64,000 nucleotides of DNA from Anaerostipes butyraticus (lineage in GTDB: Bacteria; Bacillota; Clostridia; Lachnospirales; Lachnospiraceae). The notes beneath the pieces are model-generated. The model made no database searches. It saw only the letters and a list, made by a program, of their open reading frames with translations, and was not told the origin of the DNA. Shown one piece after another: positions 16,635 through 26,718 of the stretch. The stretch covers positions 1 through 64,000 of the forward strand of contig NZ_BLYI01000047.1 of the NCBI RefSeq assembly GCF_016586355.1, written 5' to 3'. Within the stretch, counting starts at the first letter, position 1, and each line of letters begins with the position of its first letter. The position numbers and the translations under genes were made by a program.

Positions 16635-19155
16635 ATTAAAGACAGTTTTGGCAAATGAGTATCCGATATATGCACATAAGAAGGATTCTAAGAAGGAATT
16701 ATTAGAAGAACATATAGAAAGATGTGAATATTATTTTAGGAAAATATATGATCAGAAAAAACTGGGTGCTGTGGTCCATCGATTCGGCAGGATGCTCAAC
16801 TTTCATGATAGCGAATTTATTGATACATTCCTGCAGGATTTGCTGTTTCAAATGATTGTGTTTCATGATCTGGGAAAATGCAATCCTTTGTTTCAAAAGC
16901 GGAAGATGCAGAATCCGGATATACCGGATGATTGTGAGACAGCCTGCGGGACGGAACATTCGCTGCTTTCATCGATTCTGTATATTGATTATTTCTGGGA
17001 TAAAATAGAGGAATATTCCCTTGAAAAGAGGGAGAAGAAACAATTAAAGATCCTGGCAGCAGAACATGCTTTTATCATTTCAAGGCATCATGGGAATTTA
17101 AATGAATTCGAGACATATATAAAGAAGCTGAAAGGCCTGGAAGCAAAAGAAATTATTTTGGCATTACAACAGAATCGTATTCCGGGATTCAAAGGACTGA
17201 GATGTCTGGAAGATCATACGATAGAAAAAGTATTAAATGACAGGATTTATAAAGGAAGAAATAAACTGTCGAGAGAGCAGGAATGCGCAAAATATTTTTA
17301 TTATCGTATGGTGTATTCTCTGTTAGTCGCATGTGATTACTATGCGACAACAGAGTTTACAAAAGATATGAAACTGCAGGATATAGGAAAGGGGTGTTCG
17401 ATCGATAAATTTCAATCAGCTTATGAAAAATCTGAAATTTTAAAATCCATTCGAAAATATGAAAGAGAACAATATTCTTCTGCAAAAGACGATAGCTTTC
17501 AGATGAAAAAAATGAATGATTTGCGAAGTGAAATATTCCTGGATGTTGAAAATGTTTTAAAAGATCATCAGGATCAGTCGGTTTTCTTCCTGGAGGCACC
17601 GACAGGGAGCGGGAAAACCAATATTTCTATTAATGCCAGTTTTCAGCTGATGAAAGGCGAGAATAAATTAATGTATATATATCCGTTTAATACACTGGTG
17701 GAGCAGACAAAACAAACTTTGCAAAAGCTTTTCCCGGATAAAGATTTGCAGAAACAGATTGTAGTCGTGAATTCTTTGACTCCGATTGCAGAGGAACAGG
17801 AAAATACAGATGACTCTGAAAAATATTATCAAAAATCTTTGCTGGATCGTCAGTTTTTGGATTATCCATTTATTCTGTCGACACACGTCAGTTTTTTTAA
17901 CTTACTATTCGGCAGCAGGAAAGAAGATATATTTGGATTTTTTCAGCTGTCACAGGCGATTATCGTTTTGGATGAGATTCAAAGTTATAGGAATGAAATA
18001 TGGACAGAGATTATGATAATGCTGAAAGCCTGCGCTGAATTGATGAATATGAAAATTATCATTATGTCAGCAACGCTGCCGAGATTGGAACAGCTGGGCG
18101 GGGATGATACGGGTGTAACGTATCTTTTAAAGGACAGCCGGATTTATTTTCAGCATCCGGTTTTTCAAAAGCGTGTATCTGAAATTTCATTTGAACTATT
18201 GAAAGAAAACTTAGCGATGGAGACATTGTTGGAACATGTTATAAAAACAGCAAAAGGGAATCCAAAATCAAAAATTTTGATTGAATTTATCACAAAAAAA
18301 TCAGCCTATAAATTTTATAATCTTTTGTCTGAGCACAAGGAATTAAAAGTGCCAGTTCAGTGTATTACAGGAGATGATTCTTTGTATGAACGGGAAAAAA
18401 TATTGAGGCCAATAAAAGAAAAGTCAATACAGGGTATGCTTCTGGTGGCGACTCAGGTGATTGAGGCAGGAGTTGATATTGATATGGATATTGGATACAA
18501 AAATATTTCCAAACTTGACAGTGAAGAACAGTTCCTGGGCCGCATTAACAGGTCATACAAGAAAGAAGGGAAAGTATATTTCTTTCATTTGGACGAGGCA
18601 AAGAGAATTTATCGAAATGACTGTCGTATGACAGAAGAACTTACTTTGAAGCATTCAGAAATGCAGAAGGTTCTGATGGATAAAAACTTTTCTGAGTATT
18701 ATGAAAAAGTATTTGAGATTCTTAAATCCAACAGAAACGAGAGCACAGACAGAGAAGGATTGAACTACTTTTTTGATAAGGATGTGCAGCGGTTAAATTA
18801 TCCGGAAGTCAGCAAACGTATGGCGCTGATCGAAGATGATCAGTGGAGTATGAGTATTGTTGTGTGCAGAAAATTAATGTTTGATGATGGCACATACCTG
18901 GATGGAGAAGAAGTATGGGAACGATATAAAAGTTTGCTGATGAATTCTAATATGGCATACGCAGAGAAGCAGGTGAAATTATCAATTGCAAGAAGTCAGT
19001 TAAGCTATTTTACATATCAAATAAAACGTAATTATAATCTGGCATGTGATGATAACATCGGAGAGTTGTTTTGTATTAAGGACGGAGAAAGATTTTTTGA
19101 AAATGGGAAAATAGATCTTGAAGAATTGGAGAAGCATAATAGTTTGTTTTTATAA
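16621..19155 (+). CDS. cas3: CRISPR nuclease-helicase Cas3 (HD plus SF2 helicase)
   Basis: About 844 residues. The N-terminal HD nuclease has FHDLGK near residue 81, then EHSLLSS and ISRHHG. The helicase has Walker A APTGSGKT near 326, the DEIQ box near 450, MSATLPR, and motif VI QFLGRINRS near 637. Cascade recruits it to unwind and degrade target DNA. The start is TTG 16621: GGATGGAGG lies 8 bases upstream. ATG 16606 is in frame but has no spaced ribosome site. The gene overlaps cas5 by 14 bp. Confidence 0.95.
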   Translation: MCFIELKTVLANEYPIYAHKKDSKKELLEEHIERCEYYFRKIYDQKKLGAVVHRFGRMLNFHDSEFIDTFLQDLLFQMIVFHDLGKCNPLFQKRKMQNPDIPDDCETACGTEHSLLSSILYIDYFWDKIEEYSLEKREKKQLKILAAEHAFIISRHHGNLNEFETYIKKLKGLEAKEIILALQQNRIPGFKGLRCLEDHTIEKVLNDRIYKGRNKLSREQECAKYFYYRMVYSLLVACDYYATTEFTKDMKLQDIGKGCSIDKFQSAYEKSEILKSIRKYEREQYSSAKDDSFQMKKMNDLRSEIFLDVENVLKDHQDQSVFFLEAPTGSGKTNISINASFQLMKGENKLMYIYPFNTLVEQTKQTLQKLFPDKDLQKQIVVVNSLTPIAEEQENTDDSEKYYQKSLLDRQFLDYPFILSTHVSFFNLLFGSRKEDIFGFFQLSQAIIVLDEIQSYRNEIWTEIMIMLKACAELMNMKIIIMSATLPRLEQLGGDDTGVTYLLKDSRIYFQHPVFQKRVSEISFELLKENLAMETLLEHVIKTAKGNPKSKILIEFITKKSAYKFYNLLSEHKELKVPVQCITGDDSLYEREKILRPIKEKSIQGMLLVATQVIEAGVDIDMDIGYKNISKLDSEEQFLGRINRSYKKEGKVYFFHLDEAKRIYRNDCRMTEELTLKHSEMQKVLMDKNFSEYYEKVFEILKSNRNESTDREGLNYFFDKDVQRLNYPEVSKRMALIEDDQWSMSIVVCRKLMFDDGTYLDGEEVWERYKSLLMNSNMAYAEKQVKLSIARSQLSYFTYQIKRNYNLACDDNIGELFCIKDGERFFENGKIDLEELEKHNSLFL

Positions 19156-19175
19156 TAGTAAGAGGACTGGCTGTC

Positions 19176-19688
19176 ATGGGAAGGGAGCGGTATCTGATGG
19201 AAATTAATGGTACATTAGTGAACTACTATTTTCATTGTAAAAGACAATGCTATTTACACGGAAATCGGATTAATTTAGAAGATAACAGTGAAATTGTAAA
19301 AGTAGGAAAAGCACTGCATGAGAGAAATTTACAAAGAGATAGTGATGAGATAGCGATAGAAAATATAAAGCTGGATAAACTAACAAAAAATTTTTTAGTA
19401 GAAATAAAAAAATCGGATGCAGATGCAGAGGCGGCATCATGGCAGCTTTTATATTACTTAAAAATTTTAAAAGAAAAAGGGATTAAAAGAAAAGGGAAAT
19501 TAGAGTTTATAGAAAAAAATAAGTCGAAGAAAAAAACAATAATTGTAGATTTAACAGCAGACAAGGAAAAGGAGCTGCAGAGATATGTCGAAGAAATAAA
19601 AATGTTGCTTGATTCAGAGGAGATACCAGAGCGATTAAATAAAACCAGCTGTCGAAAATGTTCATATTATGAATATTGTTATATTTGA
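19176..19688 (+). CDS. cas4: CRISPR adaptation nuclease Cas4
   Basis: 170 residues, RecB-like nuclease with an iron-sulfur cluster. An N-terminal Cys pair (CKRQC) and the C-terminal CRKCSYYEYC supply the cluster ligands. KVGKALHERN and a central AEAASWQLLYYLK helix fit the Cas4 family. It trims PAM-containing prespacers for Cas1-Cas2. AAGAGGA lies 9 bases before ATG 19176. It is 20 bp after cas3 and 15 bp before cas1. Confidence 0.92.
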   Translation: MGRERYLMEINGTLVNYYFHCKRQCYLHGNRINLEDNSEIVKVGKALHERNLQRDSDEIAIENIKLDKLTKNFLVEIKKSDADAEAASWQLLYYLKILKEKGIKRKGKLEFIEKNKSKKKTIIVDLTADKEKELQRYVEEIKMLLDSEEIPERLNKTSCRKCSYYEYCYI

Positions 19689-19703
19689 TGGAGGCGGTAT
19701 AAG

Positions 19704-20702
19704 ATGGGAAGTACACGTTACATAACCACAATGGGAGAATTAACCAGAAAAGATAATTCATTATGCTTTCGTAAAAATGGAAGAAATGTTTATATTCCAA
19801 TTGAGAATACTAAAGAAATATTTTGTCTGAATGAAATTACTATTAATTCTAAACTCTTGGACTTTTTAAGTAAAAATCATGTGGTTGTACACTTTTTTAA
19901 TTATTATGGAAACTATAGTGGGACTTATTATCCCAGGGATCAATATTTGAGTGGCAGGCTGTTGATAAAACAGGTTGATAAGTTCCAAAATCAAAGATTA
20001 CCAATTGCAAAAGCTATTGTAAAGGGAATAGGAGAAAATATAAAAGAAGTGTTGTATCATTATTATAAGCATGATAAAAAAGAAGTAAAAATAACAATAG
20101 ACTGGATTACGAAGGTATTTTATCGGAATGTGGAAAAGGCAGAATCCATTGAAGAACTTATGAGTTATGAAGGCGAGTTGTGGGCAAAGTTTTATGCATC
20201 ATTTCAATATTTTTTACCGGAAGATTTTATTATGTCCAAAAGAGTAAAAAGACCTCCAGATAATCCGATTAATGCGCTGATTTCATTTGGCAATACCTTG
20301 TTATATGCCAAAACTATTTCTGCAATTTATAGAACACATCTGGATCAAAGAATCAGTTATTTGCATCAGCCAGCTGAGAGAAGATTTTCTTTAAGTTTAG
20401 ATATGAGTGAGGTGTTTAAGCCAGTGATAGTATTTCGAACTATTTTTGAATTAGTGAATAATAGAAAGATAAAAGTTGAAAATCATTTCAATAAGGAATT
20501 GAATTATTGTATTTTGAATGATGAAGGCAGAAGGATATTTATAGAAGCTTTTGAGGAGAGAATGGAATCAACGTTTGTTCATCCTAAATTACGCAGGAAG
20601 GTATCATACCGGACAGCTATAAAATTAGATTGTTATAAATTAATTAAAAATATTTTGGAGAATAAAGAATTTAAGCCTTTTTCATTAAAGGAGAAAATAT
20701 AA
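19704..20702 (+). CDS. cas1: CRISPR integrase Cas1
   Basis: 332 residues. Metal ligands are visible as the Glu in SYEGELWAKFY, the His in ISYLHQPAERR and the Asp in SLSLDMSEVFKP. It inserts new spacers at the leader end together with Cas2. GGAGGCGG precedes the ATG. The stop codon directly abuts the cas2 ATG. Confidence 0.96.
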   Translation: MGSTRYITTMGELTRKDNSLCFRKNGRNVYIPIENTKEIFCLNEITINSKLLDFLSKNHVVVHFFNYYGNYSGTYYPRDQYLSGRLLIKQVDKFQNQRLPIAKAIVKGIGENIKEVLYHYYKHDKKEVKITIDWITKVFYRNVEKAESIEELMSYEGELWAKFYASFQYFLPEDFIMSKRVKRPPDNPINALISFGNTLLYAKTISAIYRTHLDQRISYLHQPAERRFSLSLDMSEVFKPVIVFRTIFELVNNRKIKVENHFNKELNYCILNDEGRRIFIEAFEERMESTFVHPKLRRKVSYRTAIKLDCYKLIKNILENKEFKPFSLKEKI

Positions 20703-20993
20703 ATGAGAAGACAAAAAAATTATAATTACGCATTCTTATTTTATGATGTTGGAGAAAAGCGTGTGCAGAAAGTGTTTAAAGTATGTAAAAAGTATTTGTC
20801 TCATTTTCAATATTCAGTATTTCGAGGAGAATTGACGCCATCTAACTTGATCAAGCTAAAAGAAGAATTAAAAAAAGTCATAGTAGAAGAGGAGGATTTT
20901 ATATGTATTATTAAATTAGTAAATGACAATGTATTCGGTGAGGAGATATTAGGGAATCCATCAGGTAATACAGGTGAAGACTTAATAATATAA
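20703..20993 (+). CDS. cas2: CRISPR adaptation protein Cas2
   Basis: 96 residues with the ferredoxin-like pattern YAFLFYDVGEKRVQKVFKVC at the start and YLSHFQYSVFRGEL after it, as in Cas2. It is the structural partner of Cas1. The ribosome site AAAGGAG lies at the end of cas1, and the ATG follows the cas1 stop without a gap. The leader of array 2 begins within a few bases. Confidence 0.95.
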   Translation: MRRQKNYNYAFLFYDVGEKRVQKVFKVCKKYLSHFQYSVFRGELTPSNLIKLKEELKKVIVEEEDFICIIKLVNDNVFGEEILGNPSGNTGEDLII

Positions 20994-20997
20994 AGAA

Positions 20998-21156
20998 ATT
21001 TACCAGCTGAAAAAAGAAAAATCACAGGAAAGGCCTGAAAATACGAGGTTTCTGCCAGAAAGAAGTTTTTTGTGAATAGCTGGTAAAAGTTGCGAAAATA
21101 GCGATAATATAAGGAAAAATGAAGCAGCAAAAAGAAAAAAGGACGATTTTCCGTTG
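20998..21156 (+). promoter_or_regulatory. Leader of CRISPR array 2
   Basis: Homologous to the leaders of arrays 1 and 3: TTTACCAGCT near its start, AGCTGGTAAA about 75 bp later, and GATTTTCCGTTG directly before the first repeat. Confidence 0.88.
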
Positions 21157-22427
21157 GTTGAACAATAACATAAGATGTTTTTAAATGCCATACGCTCACT
21201 ACATGTTTGAAGGAGAAGTTTAGTTGAACAATAACATAAGATGTTTTTAAATTTCCTTTAGTTGCATTTTTTAGCAATTCTATCTGCGTTGAACAATAAC
21301 ATAAGATGTTTTTAAATTCTTGGCTTGGGGTACAAATGATGATACTGGTGGGGAGTTGAACAATAACATAAGATGTTTTTAAATATGATTGTATATTCCA
21401 TTTAATACTCCTTTATGCGTTGAACAATAACATAAGATGTTTTTAAATTCCCCAGATTGCCATGGAAAAGAAATGTTATTTGGTTGAACAATAACATAAG
21501 ATGTTTTTAAATGAAACAAGTAATTATCAGATTGAGATATTACAAAATGTTGAACAATAACATAAGATGTTTTTAAATGAAATGACCTTTTCGTCATTAT
21601 CTTCGATTATCACGGTTGAACAATAACATAAGATGTTTTTAAATGTGTTCCAAGGTTTTCTACTAATGTGCCTGTTGCAAGTTGAACAATAACATAAGAT
21701 GTTTTTAAATAACGCCTTTGTGATGGTTGTTATCTGCTCTAAACCGTTGAACAATAACATAAGATGTTTTTAAATTCTACTTTTAAGTAGGATGCTTCCT
21801 GATATCTTGGTTGAACAATAACATAAGATGTTTTTAAATGGCTGTGCCGGTTTCAGCTCCCACGACTGGACAAGTTGAACAATAACATAAGATGTTTTTA
21901 AATGCTCTGAAAGGAGAAAAAGGTGACAAGGGAGACAAAGTTGAACAATAACATAAGATGTTTTTAAATATCTGTACGGTATGGAGAGGTTTATCCTTAT
22001 TCTTGTTGAACAATAACATAAGATGTTTTTAAATAATTCAACTTGTGAAATACTTCCTATGTAATACATAGTTGAACAATAACATAAGATGTTTTTAAAT
22101 TCCTTGTCCGGCTGTGCCAAAAGTCCGGTTTCCGCGTTGAACAATAACATAAGATGTTTTTAAATTCGTAACCCATCCATCTGCATCTATCCCGTGGCTC
22201 GGTTGAACAATAACATAAGATGTTTTTAAATAGATATTGAGCGGGAAAACTATGACAGAGAGTATTAGTTGAACAATAACATAAGATGTTTTTAAATAAT
22301 TTTAATGGCTTGCGACATTGACGGCGAGGACGGTTGAACAATAACATAAGATGTTTTTAAATGTTACATTTCTTCCTGTGCTTGCTGAATAATCTCTGTT
22401 GAACAATAACATAAGATGTTTTCATTT
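21157..22427 (+). CRISPR. CRISPR array 2 (type I-B), 20 repeats
   Basis: The repeat starts GTTGAACAAT, continues AACATAAGAT and ends GTTTTTAAAT. It differs from array 1 at positions 4 and 16, and from array 3 at position 4. Repeat starts run from 21157 to 22398, with 19 spacers of about 34-37 bp. The last repeat is decayed at its 3' end (GTTTTCATTT). The spacer at 21904-21939 reads as collagen-like Gly-Glu-Lys-Gly-Asp-Lys codons. The spacer at 22035-22070 is shared with array 3. Confidence 0.97.
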
Positions 22428-22710
22428 AAGTAGCAATACCATAAATTCTGATGAAATTATTAATTATTACGATATTAATCTATTGTTGGTTTTTGTAATC
22501 TGAAAAATATTTGCAAAAGAATGCAGATGATATGTTATCATATAGGTGCCATTTTTATTAAGTAGGTATGGCAAGTAATATTCAACATTCCAATTTTATC
22601 ATAAATTTATGAGGGGTTATTCTATTTTGGGAAAAAACTCATGTTTTATTGGGGTATGGCGTTTTGTATCAATACTTATGATTGATCATAAGAAAGAGGT
22701 GTGAGAAAAA

Positions 22711-24414
22711 TTGAAAAATAAAAAATTGCCTGTTGGTATTGAAAATTTTGAGGAATTCCAAAGAGAAAATTTTTATTATGCAGATAAAACACTTTTTATA
22801 AAGGAACTGTTAGAAAATTGGGGAAAGGTAAACTTGTTTACACGACCAAGACGTTTTGGAAAGTCACTTAATATGAGTATGATAAAATGCTTTTTTGAAG
22901 TTGGCTGTGAGAGAACTTTGTTTAATGGTTTGAAAATTATGCGGGAAAAAGAATTGTGTGAAAAATATATGGGACAATTTCCGGTTATTTTCATTAGTCT
23001 CAAAGGCGTGGATGGGTTAAATTATAAAGCAGCAAATGCGGCATTGTGCAATATAATTGGAAGAGAAGCTTTAAGATTTCAGTTCCTTCAGAAAAGCAGC
23101 CATCTTTCTGAGGAAGAAAAAGATTCGTATCGTCGTTTGATTAAGATTGGGTCTGATAGTCAGGCATTTTTTGATATGACAGATTCGATATTAACAGATA
23201 GTCTGCAAATTCTTACACAGCTTTTGGAAAAACACTACGGTCAAAAAGTAATTTTATTGATTGATGAATATGATGTTCCGTTGGACAAGGCATTTCAGCA
23301 AGGATATTATAATGAAATGGTATCATTGCTTCGAAATATGCTGGGGAATGTATTAAAGACGAATGATGCACTTTATTTTGCGGTCCTGACAGGATGTCTT
23401 CGTATCTCTAAAGAAAGCATTTTTACGGGACTAAACAATTTGAAAGTACATACAATTTCAGATGTCAGATATGATGAATATTTTGGGTTTACAGATGCAG
23501 ATGTAGAAAAGATGCTGAAATTTTATGATATGTCGTCTTATATGGATATAATAAAAGAGTGGTATGATGGATATATATTTGGCAATGTAAATGTATATTG
23601 CCCATGGGATGTGATTAATTACTGTGATGAACTTTTAGCTAACCCTCAAACACGGCCCAAAAATTATTGGGCAAATACGAGTGGAAATGCTATGGTACGA
23701 CGTTTTATCGGGAAAGCCGATAAAAACACAAAGAATGAGATTGAAAAACTGTTGGATGGGAGAACCATTTTGAAGGCAGTGAAAGAGGAATTGACATATC
23801 CTGAACTTGATGATTCCATTGACAATCTTTGGAGTGTGTTGTATGCGACAGGATATTTGACGAAAAGACATTCTGATCTGGAAGATGAAGAGTTGATGAA
23901 ATTAGCAATTCCAAACAAGGAAATTCGTAAGTTGTTCACTGATTTGGTCAAAGACTGGTTTCAGGAAACAACGCTTGCGGACACTTCCAGAATCAATCGC
24001 TTTTGCAGTGCTTTCTCAAGAGGAGATGCGGCATTGATTCAAGATATGCTGAATGATTATTTGTGGAATTCCATCAGCGTGCGTGATACTGCAGTAAGAA
24101 AAAATATGAAGGAAAATTTCTATCATGGAATGCTTTTAGGTATGTTAAATAGTCAGGAAAATTGGATGACGCAGTCCAATGCAGAGATGGGGGAAGGATA
24201 TAGTGATATTTCTGTTTGTACCCCGGAAAGGACAGGAATCATAATTGAACTTAAATATGCGCATGATGGAAATTTGCAAGCGGCTTGTAAAGCAGCATTA
24301 AAACAAATAGAAGAACGGAAATATGATGTTGGTCTGCAGCGGCAGGGAATGAAAAAGATAATGAAATATGGGATTGCATTTTATGAAAAAGAATGTATGG
24401 TGGTTATGAGGTGA
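22711..24414 (+). CDS. AAA-ATPase-like protein with C-terminal PD-(D/E)XK domain
   Basis: 567 residues. The N-terminal AAA-ATPase-like domain has LFTRPRRFGKSLNMS as P-loop and VILLIDEYDVPLDKA as Walker B. The C-terminal part contains GIIIELKYAHDG, the E-x-K of a PD-(D/E)XK nuclease-like domain (PDDEXK_9 type). The family is abundant in gut Firmicutes and Bacteroidetes and its role is unknown. It starts at TTG 22711 after GAAAGAGGTG. A clear paralogue lies at 46267-47964 on the minus strand. Its place between arrays 2 and 3 may be chance. Confidence 0.85.
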   Translation: MKNKKLPVGIENFEEFQRENFYYADKTLFIKELLENWGKVNLFTRPRRFGKSLNMSMIKCFFEVGCERTLFNGLKIMREKELCEKYMGQFPVIFISLKGVDGLNYKAANAALCNIIGREALRFQFLQKSSHLSEEEKDSYRRLIKIGSDSQAFFDMTDSILTDSLQILTQLLEKHYGQKVILLIDEYDVPLDKAFQQGYYNEMVSLLRNMLGNVLKTNDALYFAVLTGCLRISKESIFTGLNNLKVHTISDVRYDEYFGFTDADVEKMLKFYDMSSYMDIIKEWYDGYIFGNVNVYCPWDVINYCDELLANPQTRPKNYWANTSGNAMVRRFIGKADKNTKNEIEKLLDGRTILKAVKEELTYPELDDSIDNLWSVLYATGYLTKRHSDLEDEELMKLAIPNKEIRKLFTDLVKDWFQETTLADTSRINRFCSAFSRGDAALIQDMLNDYLWNSISVRDTAVRKNMKENFYHGMLLGMLNSQENWMTQSNAEMGEGYSDISVCTPERTGIIIELKYAHDGNLQAACKAALKQIEERKYDVGLQRQGMKKIMKYGIAFYEKECMVVMR

Positions 24415-24446
24415 GTTTAAAATGAAAGGAATAGGAGATACAATAA

Positions 24447-24607
24447 AATTTACCAGCTGAAAAAGATAAAATCACAGGAAAGACGTGAAAATACGCGGTT
24501 TCTGTCAGAAAAATATTTTTTCATGGATAGCTGGTAAAAATTACGAAAACAGCGAGAATACAAGGAAAAATGAAACATCAGAAAGAAAAAAGGATGATTT
24601 TCCATTG
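24447..24607 (+). promoter_or_regulatory. Leader of CRISPR array 3
   Basis: A third copy of the leader: TTTACCAGCT near 24450, AGCTGGTAAA about 75 bp later, and GATTTTCCATTG before the first repeat. It starts about 30 bp after the AAA-ATPase gene. Confidence 0.88.
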
Positions 24608-26524
24608 GTTAAACAATAACATAAGATGTTTTTAAATTTTCCTGTGGATGTTCCAGAAACAACTTGATTAATTGTTAAACAATAACATAAGATGTTTTTA
24701 AATTTAATGGGCGTTATGTGACTGTAGCATGTAAATAGTTAAACAATAACATAAGATGTTTTTAAATAAAAGTGACGTTTCGGAGGTTACAATGCTTGCA
24801 CTCGTTAAACAATAACATAAGATGTTTTTAAATCATCTCCGCCATTCATTAGCGCTTCTTCGATCGGTTAAACAATAACATAAGATGTTTTTAAATTGCT
24901 CCATGGCTGTATTTTTTAAGGTTCCGGTCAAAGTTAAACAATAACATAAGATGTTTTTAAATTATATTGGACAATTACACCTTTTACTGCAGAGGTCTGT
25001 TAAACAATAACATAAGATGTTTTTAAATAGGATTTTAACACCGCAACAATTTACAGCATATTCTGTTAAACAATAACATAAGATGTTTTTAAATGAAAAA
25101 GACAGTACCTTTCCTGTGTACTGCCTTTTGTTAAACAATAACATAAGATGTTTTTAAATAATTCAACTTGTGAAATACTTCCTATGTAATACATGTTAAA
25201 CAATAACATAAGATGTTTTTAAATCTCTCTGATAATTCTCTAAATATGAAAGACAAAAGTTAAACAATAACATAAGATGTTTTTAAATTAGGAAAGAAGG
25301 TGATAGAATGGATTTAGTAAATCGTTAAACAATAACATAAGATGTTTTTAAATTGCTGGATAAGCTGGAACAGGCGCTCGAGTCCTTACAGTTAAACAAT
25401 AACATAAGATGTTTTTAAATCTTAGAAGATGAAGGATATATCAAACGCCGGAAAAAGTTAAACAATAACATAAGATGTTTTTAAATATTCTTTCATAACT
25501 GCGTGCAACTCCCCGGAAACGTTAAACAATAACATAAGATGTTTTTAAATTTCGATGTAGAATCCGATTGAGAATCAAATAGATACAGTTAAACAATAAC
25601 ATAAGATGTTTTTAAATGCTTGATAATGCGCAGGAAAGTCTGAAAGAGTTTGAAGTTAAACAATAACATAAGATGTTTTTAAATTAAACTGTATGTCCTA
25701 AACTTTTCAATATCTTAATCGTTAAACAATAACATAAGATGTTTTTAAATCCTTCCTAATGTGGGAAACTTGATGAATTTCCACGTTAAACAATAACATA
25801 AGATGTTTTTAAATTAATAACCAATATAAAGTTTTTCCGGGAATTCATAGTTAAACAATAACATAAGATGTTTTTAAATTGCGTACTTTTACAACTCTAA
25901 TCCACCCATGAGTTGTTAAACAATAACATAAGATGTTTTTAAATTTGGAACATTTGCAGGATAATTTGCCCACTCAATGTTAAACAATAACATAAGATGT
26001 TTTTAAATCCCCCTTTTAAGGGTTTCTTTACATTTTATTCTTCGTTAAACAATAACATAAGATGTTTTTAAATGATTGGTGCGACCGTATATATTACGGG
26101 TTCGGCAAGTTAAACAATAACATAAGATGTTTTTAAATAATTGAAGGTGTCCACACTGGTGAAAGCGGTGTAAAGTTAAACAATAACATAAGATGTTTTT
26201 AAATGCAGTATGAAGATTATATGAATCAGTTTGACGAATGTTAAACAATAACATAAGATGTTTTTAAATAATGTATTGTAATTATCCGGAAAACATTTAA
26301 GTGTTAAACAATAACATAAGATGTTTTTAAATTGTACTCAGTTCGGGGATGTATCCTTATACATCTAGTGTTAAACAATAACATAAGATGTTTTTAAATT
26401 TTTTATAGTCCGCAATGACAGGGATTGATAATCCTGTTAAACAATAACATAAGATGTTTTTAAATAAGGCTTGTTGTAATGTTTTGTCATCCACTGCCAG
26501 ATGTTAAACAATAACATAAGATGT
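24608..26524 (+). CRISPR. CRISPR array 3 (type I-B), 30 repeats
   Basis: The repeat starts GTTAAACAAT, continues AACATAAGAT and ends GTTTTTAAAT. Starts run from 24608 to 26503, with 29 spacers of about 33-37 bp. The last repeat breaks off after GATGT at 26524. Spacer 9 (25160-25194) equals spacer 14 of array 2 apart from one extra base at the latter's 3' end. The spacer at 25095-25129 is itself a terminator-like hairpin sequence. The spacer before 25324 spans a ribosome site and ATG, so it probably comes from the start of a phage gene. Confidence 0.97.
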
Positions 26525-26718
26525 ATGAATTTATTGAAAAAACTAAATAGAAACTTACATATAAAAATATATTTTATACAGTTTGTGCTATATGAATGTC
26601 AATATGTTAAAATTCTTTGTATGTATAATTCAGAGAAGAAATGCAATCATTATGTTAAAATTATCTGATATTGAGCAACGATAAGGGTACATAAGGAAAA
26701 CAATTAAGGAGGTTTCAT

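Noticed and set aside
20807-22347. Several minus-strand frames over array 2 with repeating FKNILCYCST or LKTSYVIVQ text
   Set aside because: They are translations of the CRISPR repeat itself and not genes.
24962-26254. Similar minus-strand frames over array 3
   Set aside because: Repeat-derived, as for array 2.
26603-26663. Two ATGTTAAAATT sequences after array 3 as further degenerate CRISPR repeats
   Set aside because: The match is only 11 bases of AT-rich sequence, without the GATGTTTTTAAAT end.
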